Assembly (NCBI GenBank): GCA_949292245.1
Contig: CASEYV010000001.1
Coordinates: 116,433-180,432 of the forward strand
Direction: 5' to 3'
Length of the DNA stretch: 64,000 bases
DNA from: an uncultured bacterium
Lineage (GTDB): Bacteria > Bacillota_I > Bacilli_A > RF39 > UBA660
The position numbers and the translations under genes were made by a program. Shown one piece after another: positions 52,398-60,640 of the stretch (position 1 is its first letter; each line of letters starts with the position of its first letter). The notes beneath the pieces are model-generated. The model made no database searches, was not told the origin of the DNA, and was given only the letters and a program-made list of their open reading frames with translations.

Positions 52398-52413
52398 AAA
52401 TGGAATTATAAAA

Positions 52414-52446
52414 ATGTCTATTAAAGAATATATTAAAATACAATCA
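52414..52446 (+). repeat. 33-bp direct repeat, copy 1
   Basis: The first 33 bases of this gene are identical to 53099-53131, the start of the paralogous gene 685 bases downstream. Identity stops abruptly after that. Confidence 0.8.
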
Positions 52447-52875
52447 GATATATGTGAAAATATCATAATGAAAAATTTATTTTTGAAATTAAAAGATAAA
52501 TTTTATCCTATTGTTTATGAAAATAATTATGATGATAACTATAAAATTGATGTTGATAAAAAAATAAATTCTAATAATGCTTTTAATAAAAGAAAAGTTA
52601 GAGTTTATTTAGATAATAACAAGACATCATTAGGATTAATTGATTCTGATGGATATGATATTAAAATAGTTAATAATGAAAAATTAGAATTTCAAATGAT
52701 ATGTGAAGGAATTAGTTATTATTATAATAAAACAATGGAAAGAATGTTTTATCGTGAAACTAATTCACGATTGATTCATGTAATTAATAAAGATAACTAT
52801 AAAGAGCATAAATCTAATATAAACTTTATAAAAGATTATTGCTTTAATGATGGAGAAATGGTAAAGGTGTTGTAA
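52414..52875 (+). CDS. Hypothetical protein, MSIKEYIKIQ family copy 1
   Basis: A 153-residue protein. The start at 52414 is chosen because its N-terminus MSIKEYIKIQS is shared, base for base over 33 bp, with the start of the 53099 gene; the longer frame uses TTG and overlaps the previous gene. Both contain a short basic/Tyr-rich beta region and end in a similar ...NYKEHKSN/...YNRFKS segment. It resembles small host-directed early genes that duplicate in tandem. Function unknown. Confidence 0.5.
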   Translation: MSIKEYIKIQSDICENIIMKNLFLKLKDKFYPIVYENNYDDNYKIDVDKKINSNNAFNKRKVRVYLDNNKTSLGLIDSDGYDIKIVNNEKLEFQMICEGISYYYNKTMERMFYRETNSRLIHVINKDNYKEHKSNINFIKDYCFNDGEMVKVL

Positions 52876-52877
52876 TT

Positions 52878-53099
52878 ATGGAAAGAATGACGGTTAAAGA
52901 ATATTATGATAATCCACAGCAATTTAAAGATGAAGTTTTGAGTATCAATGTTAGAAAATTGACTGAAATTTCTGATAAGGATTTGATTAAGAAATTAAAA
53001 AGATGGATTAAAGAATATTGGAAAGATGATGGTTCTATGTTTCTTTATGAATCACAGTATGCAAGATTACAAAATATATTAAAGGATAAAATTGATTAA
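52878..53099 (+). CDS. Small hypothetical protein
   Basis: A 73-residue helical, charged protein between the two MSIKEYIKIQ paralogs. Its own N-terminus MERMTVKEYYDNPQQF distantly recalls theirs (x-VKEY versus x-IKEY). Its stop codon overlaps the next ATG by one base (TAATG), so the two are coupled. Function unknown. Confidence 0.5.
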   Translation: MERMTVKEYYDNPQQFKDEVLSINVRKLTEISDKDLIKKLKRWIKEYWKDDGSMFLYESQYARLQNILKDKID

Positions 53100-53131
53100 T
53101 GTCTATTAAAGAATATATTAAAATACAATCA
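53099..53131 (+). repeat. 33-bp direct repeat, copy 2
   Basis: Identical to 52414-52446. A tandem duplication or gene conversion is the simplest explanation. Confidence 0.8.
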
Positions 53132-53548
53132 AAAGAATGTAAGAATAAAATTCTTAAAGAAATTTTTTTAGATTTATATGATGTGTTTTTTTATGAAAAT
53201 AAAAAAGCTAATAAAAATTATTATACCATTGAAACATTTTATGCAAAGGATAAATGTGCACCAAAAGTTGTAGCTGATAATATTAAAAATAAAAAAATAT
53301 ATATTTTACCTGACTATAATAAAGAAGATAAATCTGTTACAACAAAGAATATGCAAACAGGGTATAAATCTACAATATCCGAAGATATTGTAGCGGATAA
53401 TGGTGATATATATGACTTTTATGCTGAATATCAATCGTATAAATTCTATAAATTTAAAGATGAATATTATATTCGATTAAATAATTCAAATGTTGTTTCA
53501 AAAATAAATGAATATAATTATAATAGATTTAAATCTATATTAGAATAA
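53099..53548 (+). CDS. Hypothetical protein, MSIKEYIKIQ family copy 2
   Basis: A 149-residue paralog of the 52414 gene: identical first 11 codons, then diverged. It contains a strand-rich middle (YYTIETFYAKDK, IYILPDYNKED) and the conserved C-terminal NxYNxxRFKSI segment. A terminator follows the stop directly. Function unknown. Confidence 0.5.
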   Translation: MSIKEYIKIQSKECKNKILKEIFLDLYDVFFYENKKANKNYYTIETFYAKDKCAPKVVADNIKNKKIYILPDYNKEDKSVTTKNMQTGYKSTISEDIVADNGDIYDFYAEYQSYKFYKFKDEYYIRLNNSNVVSKINEYNYNRFKSILE

Positions 53549-53577
53549 AATCAGAATTTGCAAATTCTGATTTTTTT
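53547..53577 (+). terminator. Terminator overlapping the lipoprotein promoter
   Basis: A stem AATCAGAATTT with its complement (about 53548-53572) followed by seven T. The -35 box of the next promoter lies in the hairpin. Confidence 0.8.
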
Positions 53578-53586
53578 GTATATACT
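53558..53586 (+). promoter_or_regulatory. Sigma70-like promoter for lipoprotein-glyA unit
   Basis: TTGCAA (53558-53563), 17 bases, TATACT (53581-53586), 34 bases before the lipoprotein ATG. Confidence 0.6.
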
Positions 53587-53619
53587 ATATTTGTATTTTA
53601 AATATTGTAAGGAGAAATT

Positions 53620-53865
53620 ATGAAGAAATTTTTAACTGTGTTTGGTTTTTTGTTGGCATTATCAGCTTGTGCTGTACCTTGTGATAATTCTTATTATGGA
53701 CGAGAAGAAACTTATACTGTTTCACAACCAGTTGAAGTAATTTATCGTAAAACAACTTATAGAACTGTTTATGAACCAAAAACTTATAAAGAAGTAACAA
53801 CTGAAAGAAGACCATATAGAAAAGTTAATTGTTATAGAGTTAATCAACAAAATTATTGTAATTAA
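53620..53865 (+). CDS. Phage-encoded lipoprotein
   Basis: An 81-residue protein with a signal peptide (MKKFLTVFGFLLALSAC) and lipobox LSAC at 14-17, so the mature protein would be a 65-residue lipoprotein anchored at Cys17. The mature part is basic and Tyr/Thr/Arg-rich with repeated strands (TYRTVYEPKTYKEVTTERRPY) and three more Cys. Phage lipoproteins are often superinfection exclusion factors (receptor blockers) or outer-membrane spanins; no endolysin or inner spanin is next to it, which favours the former. AAGGAG site. It precedes glyA. Confidence 0.75.
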   Translation: MKKFLTVFGFLLALSACAVPCDNSYYGREETYTVSQPVEVIYRKTTYRTVYEPKTYKEVTTERRPYRKVNCYRVNQQNYCN

Positions 53866-53899
53866 TAATTTATATTATATAACATAAGGAAATAAATTT

Positions 53900-55252
53900 A
53901 TGAGTAAAGTATTTGATTTAATTGAAAAAGAAAGAGTTAGACAAGAAGAAGAAATTTGTTTAATTGCTTCTGAAAATTATACATCAAAAAATGTTATGAA
54001 AGCAGTTGGTTCTATTTTAACTAACAAATATGCTGAAGGTTATCCTAATAAAAGATATTATGGTGGTTGTAAATTCGTTGATGAAATTGAGCAATATGCT
54101 ATTGATAAAGCTAAAGAATTATTTAAATGTAATTGGGCAAATGTTCAACCTCATTCTGGTTCACAAGCAAACCAAGCAGTTTATTTAGCTTTATGTAAAC
54201 CTGGTGATACAATTTTAGGTATGGACTTAAATGCGGGTGGACATTTAACCCACGGTTCAAAAGTATCTGCATCGGGAAAATTATATAATGCTGTATCTTA
54301 TGGATTGGATGAAAATGGTATTATTAATTATAAAGAAATTGAAGATAAATTATATGCACATAATCCAAGAATTTTAATTGTTGGTGCATCAGCATATTCA
54401 AGAATTATTGATTTTGAAAGAATTAGAAAAATTGTTGATGATTATAATTATTGGATAACGAAGGTTGCCCCTGATAATGATGATGGGTCAAGTAGACCAG
54501 AAAATGATGTTATATGTTATTTAATGGTGGATATGGCACATATGGCTGGATTGGTTGCTACTGGATTACATCCATCTCCTTTGCCTTATGCTGATGTTGT
54601 AACTTCTACTACTCACAAAACATTAAGAGGAACAAGAGGTGGTATTATTTTATCAAATAATGAAGAACTTGGTAAAAAAATTGATAAAGCTGTCTTTCCA
54701 GGAATTCAAGGTGGTCCTTTGGAACATGTTATTGCAGGTAAAGCAATTTGTTTTGAAGAAGCATTACAACCAGAATTTAAACAATATCAAGAACAAGTTT
54801 TAAAGAATATTAAAGCTATGGAACAAGTTTTTAATGATAGAAAAGTTAAAATGGTTTCTAATGGTTCTGATAATCATTTGATTTTATTAGATTTAAGAGA
54901 TAAAGGTATTTCTGGTAAACAATTAGAAGATGCTTTATCCGATATTGGTATCGTTGTTAATAAAAATGCTATTAAAGATGACCCAAGACCAAAAGTTGAA
55001 ACATCTGGTATTAGATTAGGAACAGCTTGTATTACAACAAGAGGTGCAAATGAACAAGATGCTCAATGGATTGCTACTTTAATTTGTCATATAATTGATA
55101 TTTTAACAAATGAATATGATTATGAAGGTTGTGAAATATTAAGATTTAATAGGGAAGATTTAAATGATTTAACTGAAAAAGAATTAGTTTTGCATCATAT
55201 GAAATCAGAAATTAAAACTTGGTGCAATAATCACCCTATTTATAAGGATTAA
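53900..55252 (+). CDS. glyA: Serine hydroxymethyltransferase
   Basis: A PLP enzyme converting serine and tetrahydrofolate to glycine and methylene-tetrahydrofolate. It is 450 residues long. Recognisable segments: [45 protein letters not shown], the PLP lysine motif [13 protein letters not shown], and [13 protein letters not shown]. It is full length with an insertion around 190-205 ([13 protein letters not shown]). It would supply the one-carbon donor for ThyX encoded at 25040. Rare but known in large phages; probably acquired from a bacterium. Confidence 0.95.
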   Translation: MSKVFDLIEKERVRQEEEICLIASENYTSKNVMKAVGSILTNKYAEGYPNKRYYGGCKFVDEIEQYAIDKAKELFKCNWANVQPHSGSQANQAVYLALCKPGDTILGMDLNAGGHLTHGSKVSASGKLYNAVSYGLDENGIINYKEIEDKLYAHNPRILIVGASAYSRIIDFERIRKIVDDYNYWITKVAPDNDDGSSRPENDVICYLMVDMAHMAGLVATGLHPSPLPYADVVTSTTHKTLRGTRGGIILSNNEELGKKIDKAVFPGIQGGPLEHVIAGKAICFEEALQPEFKQYQEQVLKNIKAMEQVFNDRKVKMVSNGSDNHLILLDLRDKGISGKQLEDALSDIGIVVNKNAIKDDPRPKVETSGIRLGTACITTRGANEQDAQWIATLICHIIDILTNEYDYEGCEILRFNREDLNDLTEKELVLHHMKSEIKTWCNNHPIYKD

Positions 55253-55254
55253 TA

Positions 55255-55545
55255 ATGAAATTACATAATTCAGAATTTGAAGAATTTGAAGAAATGTCAT
55301 TGGAAGAACTTCATAAAAGAGCTTATGAAAGTATTGATAGAGAAGATTATCCTTTTAATGATAATACTAAAGAATCACTAGAATCAGAAGAATTTTCTAT
55401 TGGAATGTATATTGAAAATCCTTATGATTATGGTTCACCAGAATATCTTTCTGCTATGGAAAAAATAAATGCTAATAGAGAAAAATATCGAAAAAAGGTA
55501 TTAGAACGTCAATACATTAAAAATTCTTTTAATAGAGAAAGATGA
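55255..55545 (+). CDS. Small acidic hypothetical protein
   Basis: A 96-residue acidic protein starting 2 bases after the glyA stop, with AAGGA in the glyA end, so translationally coupled. Glu/Asp-rich N-terminal half (SEFEEFEEMSLEEL) and a basic C-terminal helix (ANREKYRKKVLERQY). Function unknown. Confidence 0.5.
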   Translation: MKLHNSEFEEFEEMSLEELHKRAYESIDREDYPFNDNTKESLESEEFSIGMYIENPYDYGSPEYLSAMEKINANREKYRKKVLERQYIKNSFNRER

Positions 55546-55547
55546 AT

Positions 55548-55576
55548 TTGACAAATTTATTATAATAATATAAAAT
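55548..55576 (+). promoter_or_regulatory. Sigma70-like promoter placed just before a terminator hairpin
   Basis: TTGACA (55548-55553), 17 bases, TAAAAT (55571-55576). The predicted start near 55583 is inside the 5' arm of the hairpin, so transcripts from here would lack a complete hairpin, whereas readthrough from glyA would terminate. Confidence 0.75.
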
Positions 55577-55606
55577 GGCTCTATAAATTTATAGAGCCAT
55601 TTTTTT
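55574..55606 (+). terminator. Terminator after the glyA unit
   Basis: An 11-base perfect stem (55577-55587 with 55588-55598, core GGCTCTATAAA) followed by a run of seven T. Confidence 0.85.
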
Positions 55607-55615
55607 GAGGTTATT

Positions 55616-55840
55616 ATGGATAGAGATTATGTATTAAAAAGTTATTTTAATAAAGTTTCGGAAGCTAAGAAACAAAATATACGAGAACTTCGTATGTCGG
55701 TTAAAGAATTAGATGATATTGGATATATATTGTATGAATTGTTATCTGAATATTATAATAAAACTATTGATATAGTAAAAAATTCTTCTCCATCAGTAGA
55801 AGAAGAATTTAAGATGGATGGTGGAACTTTTAAAAATTAG
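55616..55840 (+). CDS. Small hypothetical protein before DNA polymerase
   Basis: A 74-residue charged, helical protein, with TGAGG before the ATG. It is 10 bases upstream of the DNA polymerase start, in the same unit behind the 55548 promoter. Function unknown. Confidence 0.5.
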   Translation: MDRDYVLKSYFNKVSEAKKQNIRELRMSVKELDDIGYILYELLSEYYNKTIDIVKNSSPSVEEEFKMDGGTFKN

Positions 55841-55850
55841 GAAATAACTT

Positions 55851-58784
55851 ATGTATGTCGGAACTTATTTAGATTCAAGAAATAATTTATTGTATGTTAA
55901 TGAAAGAATTAATGGACAACGAACAATAACAAGTTATCCATTGATTTTGGAGTATTATGTTCCGGATAATGATGGATATTATATGGGATATGATGATGTT
56001 AGATTGAAAAAAATATCATTAAAATCATATAATGAATATAGAAATCATAAGATTTCTTGTCAAGAATCTAATATTAAAACATACGAGTTAAATTTTAATT
56101 TAACTAATAAAGTTTTATATAAACAATATAAAGGTTGTTCTTCACCAGAATTACATAAATCTTATATTGATATTGAAGTAGATAGAAAAGGTTTTGAATA
56201 TTTAACTGTAAAACAATTAGTTGATGAAGCATGTTGTCCAATTAACGCTATTTCTATATATAATGATTGGATGAATATTTTATTTACATTTATGTTAAAA
56301 CCAGAAACATTAACATTTGAAGAAGCACAAAATATATGTAATAAGTTTGAAAATACATACTTATTTAATGACGAAAAAGATTTATTAAAAGCTATTATCG
56401 CTGTTTTAGAAGATACAGATGTAGCTACAGGATGGAACCTTTCATTTTTTGATACTCCGTATATAGTTAGAAGAATAACAAATGTATTGGGTGAAGAAGA
56501 AACTTCTAAATTGTGTTTGTTTAATCAAAAACCAAATTTAAAAGAAAAAGTTAATAAATTTAATGATAAGAATATTACTTATGAAATCCCAGGCAAATGG
56601 TTTGTGGATTATATGGAGTTGTATATTAAACATGAACAAGGCAGAAAAGAATCTTATTCATTAAATTCTATTGCTGAAATAGAACTTAAAGAACAAAAAG
56701 TTCAACATGACGAATCTTTGGAAGATATGTATCGTCAAAGATATGAAGATTTTATTAAATATAATAGACAAGATACTATGCTTGTTTATCGTATTGATAA
56801 AAAGAAAAATTATATTAATCTTCATAATGCACAAGCTCATGATATTTGTTGCTCTCTTGACCAAACAATGGGAACAGTAGGTTGGGTTGACCAAGCAATT
56901 ATCAACGAAGCTCATAATAATAATTTACTTGTTCCAGATAGAATTGAAGGTAAAAATTCTGAATTTGATGGTGTAGTTCCACCAGGAGCATATTGTGCAG
57001 ACCCAATCATAAAGGGCTTGGTTAGCGACATATTTAGTTTTGATATGAATTCACTATATCCAACAACAATTAGAACATTAAATTTAAGTCCAGAGACTAT
57101 TTTTGGTCAAGTTGAATTATCCTTAACATTACCATATCTTTGGAACAGAATAAGAACAGAAAATTTATGGAAAAATGTTTCTAAACAAATACCAGATTGG
57201 GGAGCAGCTTGGGGTGGCTTGTGGTCTGTATTGGAATATGATGAAATTATGAAACAATCTGATACAGTATTAACATTGAAATTGGAATCTGGTGAAAGAG
57301 TAGATTTAACAGCTAAAGAAATATATGGCTTAGTATTTAATGATGATAACAATTTATGTATTTCAGCTACTGGAACTATTTATAGAACAGATAAACAAGG
57401 ATTAATTGCATCTGTTTTAGGAAAATGGTATTCAGAAAGAAAGAAACTTAAAAAAGAATTGTTTAAATATGAAACAATGGCTTCAGGATTTATTGTTGAC
57501 GATGCAGATTTGTTAAATTTATTAAAATCTACTAAAATAACATATATTGATAATGATGTTAAAGAATATGATTTTGAAAAAATAAAAGAATTATTAAATG
57601 TTGATAAATTTGATGAATTAGTAAAATTTATGGGAGAAAATCATTTATATTTAAATGATAATAATGTTATAGTTTCTGAATATGAATCATATTTTGAAGA
57701 AAGACAAGCATATTATGATTTGGCTCAATATGTTAAAAAAATTCAATTAAATAGTTCTTATGGAGCTTTATTAAATTCCGCTTCAACATTTTATGATTTT
57801 CGTATGGGTTCATCAACAACAATGTCGGGAAGAAAAGTTGTTCAACATTTGACTTCAAAAGCTAATGAATTGTTATGTGGTGTTTATGCTGATAAAGGAT
57901 ATTGTGCAGAATATAATGATACTGATTCAGTGTATTGCTATATAAACAATGATTATTTTAAGAAAGCACATCCAGATTTTGAATTTACAAAAGAAAATAT
58001 TATCGCATTTTCAAATGATGTTGCTGATAAAATAAATGATTCTTTTCCAGAACATTTAATGAAAATATTCCATTGTAATGAAGAACGTGCTTCTTTACAA
58101 AAGGCAGCAAAAGAAGTAGTTGCCAGTCGTGGTATATTTGTTTCTAAAAAAAGATATGCTTTATTAGTATATGAACATGATGGATATAGAAAAGATATAG
58201 GCGATATCGGTGAAATGAAAATTATGGGATTACAAGTTAAAAGAAGTGATTGCCCGCAATTAGTTAGAAATTTACTAAAAGATATGTTAAAATCTTTGTT
58301 ACAATATGGTAGTAAAGATAAATTGATTGATATATTAAAAGAGTTTGGTGAAAATAAATGGAAATTGTTAAAACCTTGGGAAAAAGGGACACCGAAGGCT
58401 TGTAATAAATTAACATATTATACTGAACAATATATTGCAACAAAAAAATGTTCTGTTGGTCAGGTTATGGCTTCTATTAATTGGAATATGTTAATTGATA
58501 TTTATAAGGATAAAAGAACACCAAAAATTTTAGACGGTAATAAAATTATAGTTTGTAAATTGAAACCAAATAATGCTTTCAATATGAATAGTGTAGCTTT
58601 TCCTGTTGATTTAGCTATATTCCCAGAATGGTTTAAGTCATTACCATTTGATGAACAATCGATGAAAGATTCTGTAGTTGATAATACTATTGATACTATT
58701 TTTGGTGTATTGGGTTGGAAATTGTCATTAGAATCAGCATTAAATAAAGTTGATGATTTAGATGGATTTTTGACATTTGTATAA
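55851..58784 (+). CDS. 43: Family B DNA polymerase, T4 gp43-like
   Basis: The replicative polymerase, 977 residues. The 3'-5' exonuclease motifs are SYIDIEVDRKG (Exo I), ATGWNLSFFDTPYI (Exo II) and KYNRQDTMLVY (Exo III). The polymerase motifs are FSFDMNSLYPTTI (A), VKKIQLNSSYGALLNS (B) and EYNDTDSVYC (C). All catalytic residues are present and no intein is inserted. A Trp-rich loop (IPDWGAAWGGLWSV) sits between motifs A and B, longer than in T4. The clamp-like gene follows 35 bases downstream. Confidence 0.95.
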   Translation: MYVGTYLDSRNNLLYVNERINGQRTITSYPLILEYYVPDNDGYYMGYDDVRLKKISLKSYNEYRNHKISCQESNIKTYELNFNLTNKVLYKQYKGCSSPELHKSYIDIEVDRKGFEYLTVKQLVDEACCPINAISIYNDWMNILFTFMLKPETLTFEEAQNICNKFENTYLFNDEKDLLKAIIAVLEDTDVATGWNLSFFDTPYIVRRITNVLGEEETSKLCLFNQKPNLKEKVNKFNDKNITYEIPGKWFVDYMELYIKHEQGRKESYSLNSIAEIELKEQKVQHDESLEDMYRQRYEDFIKYNRQDTMLVYRIDKKKNYINLHNAQAHDICCSLDQTMGTVGWVDQAIINEAHNNNLLVPDRIEGKNSEFDGVVPPGAYCADPIIKGLVSDIFSFDMNSLYPTTIRTLNLSPETIFGQVELSLTLPYLWNRIRTENLWKNVSKQIPDWGAAWGGLWSVLEYDEIMKQSDTVLTLKLESGERVDLTAKEIYGLVFNDDNNLCISATGTIYRTDKQGLIASVLGKWYSERKKLKKELFKYETMASGFIVDDADLLNLLKSTKITYIDNDVKEYDFEKIKELLNVDKFDELVKFMGENHLYLNDNNVIVSEYESYFEERQAYYDLAQYVKKIQLNSSYGALLNSASTFYDFRMGSSTTMSGRKVVQHLTSKANELLCGVYADKGYCAEYNDTDSVYCYINNDYFKKAHPDFEFTKENIIAFSNDVADKINDSFPEHLMKIFHCNEERASLQKAAKEVVASRGIFVSKKRYALLVYEHDGYRKDIGDIGEMKIMGLQVKRSDCPQLVRNLLKDMLKSLLQYGSKDKLIDILKEFGENKWKLLKPWEKGTPKACNKLTYYTEQYIATKKCSVGQVMASINWNMLIDIYKDKRTPKILDGNKIIVCKLKPNNAFNMNSVAFPVDLAIFPEWFKSLPFDEQSMKDSVVDNTIDTIFGVLGWKLSLESALNKVDDLDGFLTFV

Positions 58785-58819
58785 AATGGTGATAATATAA
58801 TTAAAAATGGAGAATTAAA

Positions 58820-59566
58820 TTGTTAAAAGAAACTTTATATGAAGCTGACAAATTATTTAATAAATTTGATTTGAATACTGTTGTTGTATATTCATCTTCT
58901 GATAATCATTGTTGTATGTCTTGCCATACAAATGATGATTTAGCATATTTATATGTTAAAAATAAATCAGAGGGATATACCGATAAAGAATTTTCTATAC
59001 GTTCTTGGAATTCTATACATTCAATTTTGTCATCATTTAATAATGATGACACTTTGAATATAAAAGTCGAAAAAGATAGTGAATTTTATCCGAATGTATT
59101 TAAGATTTCTCAAAATAGAATTAAAATGACATATTTCTTACAAAATTATTCATTTTTATCAAATCAATCAGAATTATTAGATGAATATAAAAATAAAAAA
59201 TTTGAACTTAATAAATTAACAGAAGGTAATGCTGATGATTTAGATGAATCATATGTTAAAGATATTACAAAATTAAGTTCATTAACAAATGAAAAATATT
59301 TTAGAATAGGTGGTTCTGATAATAATTATATATATTTTGGTGATGAAAATCAATCAATAGATAATGGTAAAATTGATATTGGTAATATAGGCGGATATAA
59401 TCAATGGAAAAATGAAATGTATTTTTCTGTAGATTATTTTTCAGCTATGTATCGTTCTTTAATGGATTGTAATATTAAAATTAAATTTACTCCTCAACAA
59501 ATTATTATGATTGGTGAGAATGATAATACTATTAAGGTGGGAATTTTAAGAGGTAAAAATATGTAA
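58820..59566 (+). CDS. 45: Probable sliding clamp, T4 gp45-like
   Basis: A 248-residue protein following the DNA polymerase. Repeated beta-alpha-beta segments (SIRSWNSIHSILSSFN, then FKISQNRIKMTYFLQNYSFL; YFSAMYRSLMDCNIKIKFTP near the end) fit the two-domain clamp layout, and length is close to T4 gp45 (228). Clamp proteins vary widely in sequence, so the call leans on position. The start is TTG at 58820: GGAG lies 7 bases upstream and the only nearby ATG is followed at once by a stop. A terminator follows the stop. Confidence 0.5.
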   Translation: MLKETLYEADKLFNKFDLNTVVVYSSSDNHCCMSCHTNDDLAYLYVKNKSEGYTDKEFSIRSWNSIHSILSSFNNDDTLNIKVEKDSEFYPNVFKISQNRIKMTYFLQNYSFLSNQSELLDEYKNKKFELNKLTEGNADDLDESYVKDITKLSSLTNEKYFRIGGSDNNYIYFGDENQSIDNGKIDIGNIGGYNQWKNEMYFSVDYFSAMYRSLMDCNIKIKFTPQQIIMIGENDNTIKVGILRGKNM

Positions 59567-59567
59567 T

Positions 59568-59606
59568 AAAAAAGAGAAGAAATTATTTCTTCTCTTTTAT
59601 TTTTAT
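59568..59606. terminator. Bidirectional terminator
   Basis: A stem AAAAGAGAAGAAAT with its complement, flanked by A and T tracts, between the clamp-like gene and the convergent 59603-60052 gene. Confidence 0.85.
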
Positions 59607-60052
59607 TGTTTTTTATGAAATATATATTTTATTGCTGTTGATGGCATACCCATTCTATTATTAAATGTAACATAAACAGCTGGTTGTCCATATTTGTCTT
59701 CTCCATAGGTATCATCAATATCTGTAACTTTATATTCATTACCTTCTGAATCAACAAAAATATCATTTATTTTTATATTTTCTTCATTATATTCTTCGTT
59801 TATTTGAATACCAGAAATTCTTAATGTTTCGGCAATTTCTGAATCATATTCAGAATCATATGAATGTATTTTACGTTCTTCTGGTAAGTCGTCATTATAT
59901 GTTGTATCACCATTACCATACATAATTTGAACTTCACCGCCATTTATTTCAACATTTGTTGTATCAAAAACATTCCCTTCACCATCTTCAGTAATTACTA
60001 ATGATTCAGGGTCACATTTTGATAATAATTCAATTAATGTCTTAACTTTCAT
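59603..60052 (-). CDS. Probable virion protein with an EISEALRIAG-like motif
   Basis: A 149-residue acidic protein. Residues about 69-90 (DSEIAETLRISGIQINEE) closely match two copies of the same motif in the scaffold-like protein at 62108-63829. The N-terminal half may be a small beta domain and the C-terminal part a beta-rich domain (KINDIFVDSEGNEYKVTD). The end of the motif, IQINE, fits the (I/L)-x-E cleavage preference of T4 prohead protease. It starts 1 base after the 60054-60602 gene, so both are coupled. Function unknown. Confidence 0.55.
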   Translation of the reverse strand: MKVKTLIELLSKCDPESLVITEDGEGNVFDTTNVEINGGEVQIMYGNGDTTYNDDLPEERKIHSYDSEYDSEIAETLRISGIQINEEYNEENIKINDIFVDSEGNEYKVTDIDDTYGEDKYGQPAVYVTFNNRMGMPSTAIKYIFHKKQ

Positions 60053-60053
60053 T

Positions 60054-60602
60054 TTAGTCCTCTGTATTAGTATGCTTTTTCATATCAAGTTCTTTAAAAC
60101 CTTGTTGATATTTTTTAGCTTCATTTGATTGTAATGATTTAACTAAATCTTCGTTATATTTGTCACCATAATAATCTTCTGGATTGATATTGTCAAGTTC
60201 TTTATCATTTAATAATATAGGAATATAATCTTCATCTTTATATTCTAAATAATTATCATCTATTTTTTCCAATGGTGATTCGGCAGTTCTTACGATAACA
60301 AATGCTCTATCAATATTTAATTGTGTGCATATTTCATTTTTAATTTGATTTTCTGTAATAGGATATTCAAAATCCATATCCATTTTATAAATTGTTCCAA
60401 AAAATCCTTTTAATCTAGCAAAGGCAGTTGGAGCAGATGCTAATGGTAATGCTTCTGGATTTGTTCTTTTAATCATACCTTTAACTTTTAATATTGTATC
60501 TAAATTTTTAAAATCCATATCTTTAACATCAGCAGCTAATTTAATTCTAAATGAATATGTTTTTTTCATAGAATCTAATATTTTTTTTAAATCAATAGCC
60601 AT
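60054..60602 (-). CDS. Probable virion assembly protein
   Basis: A 182-residue protein with N-terminus MAIDLKKILDSMKKTYSFRIKLAADV and a C-terminal acidic, Lys-rich tail. The middle (IYKMDMDFEYPITENQIKNEICTQLNIDRAFVIVRT) looks like a ferredoxin-like alpha/beta unit. An AATAAATA box lies 31 bases before the ATG and AAGGA precedes it. Position between the tail terminator gene and the scaffold gene suggests head or tail assembly. Family not assigned with certainty. Confidence 0.5.
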   Translation of the reverse strand: MAIDLKKILDSMKKTYSFRIKLAADVKDMDFKNLDTILKVKGMIKRTNPEALPLASAPTAFARLKGFFGTIYKMDMDFEYPITENQIKNEICTQLNIDRAFVIVRTAESPLEKIDDNYLEYKDEDYIPILLNDKELDNINPEDYYGDKYNEDLVKSLQSNEAKKYQQGFKELDMKKHTNTED

Positions 60603-60632
60603 TGTTAAAATCCTTTATTTTAATTATAAAAG

Positions 60633-60640
60633 TATTTATT
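60633..60640 (-). promoter_or_regulatory. Late-type box AATAAATA before 60054-60602 gene
   Basis: AATAAATA on the minus strand, 30 bases before the start codon. Confidence 0.45.

Noticed and set aside
52381-52413. Extended TTG start for the 52414 gene
   Set aside because: It overlaps the previous gene, has no ribosome binding site, and the paralog at 53099 begins at the equivalent of 52414.
55851-58784. Intein in DNA polymerase
   Set aside because: Phage polymerases are common intein hosts, but motifs A, B and C are continuous here and no splice blocks were found.
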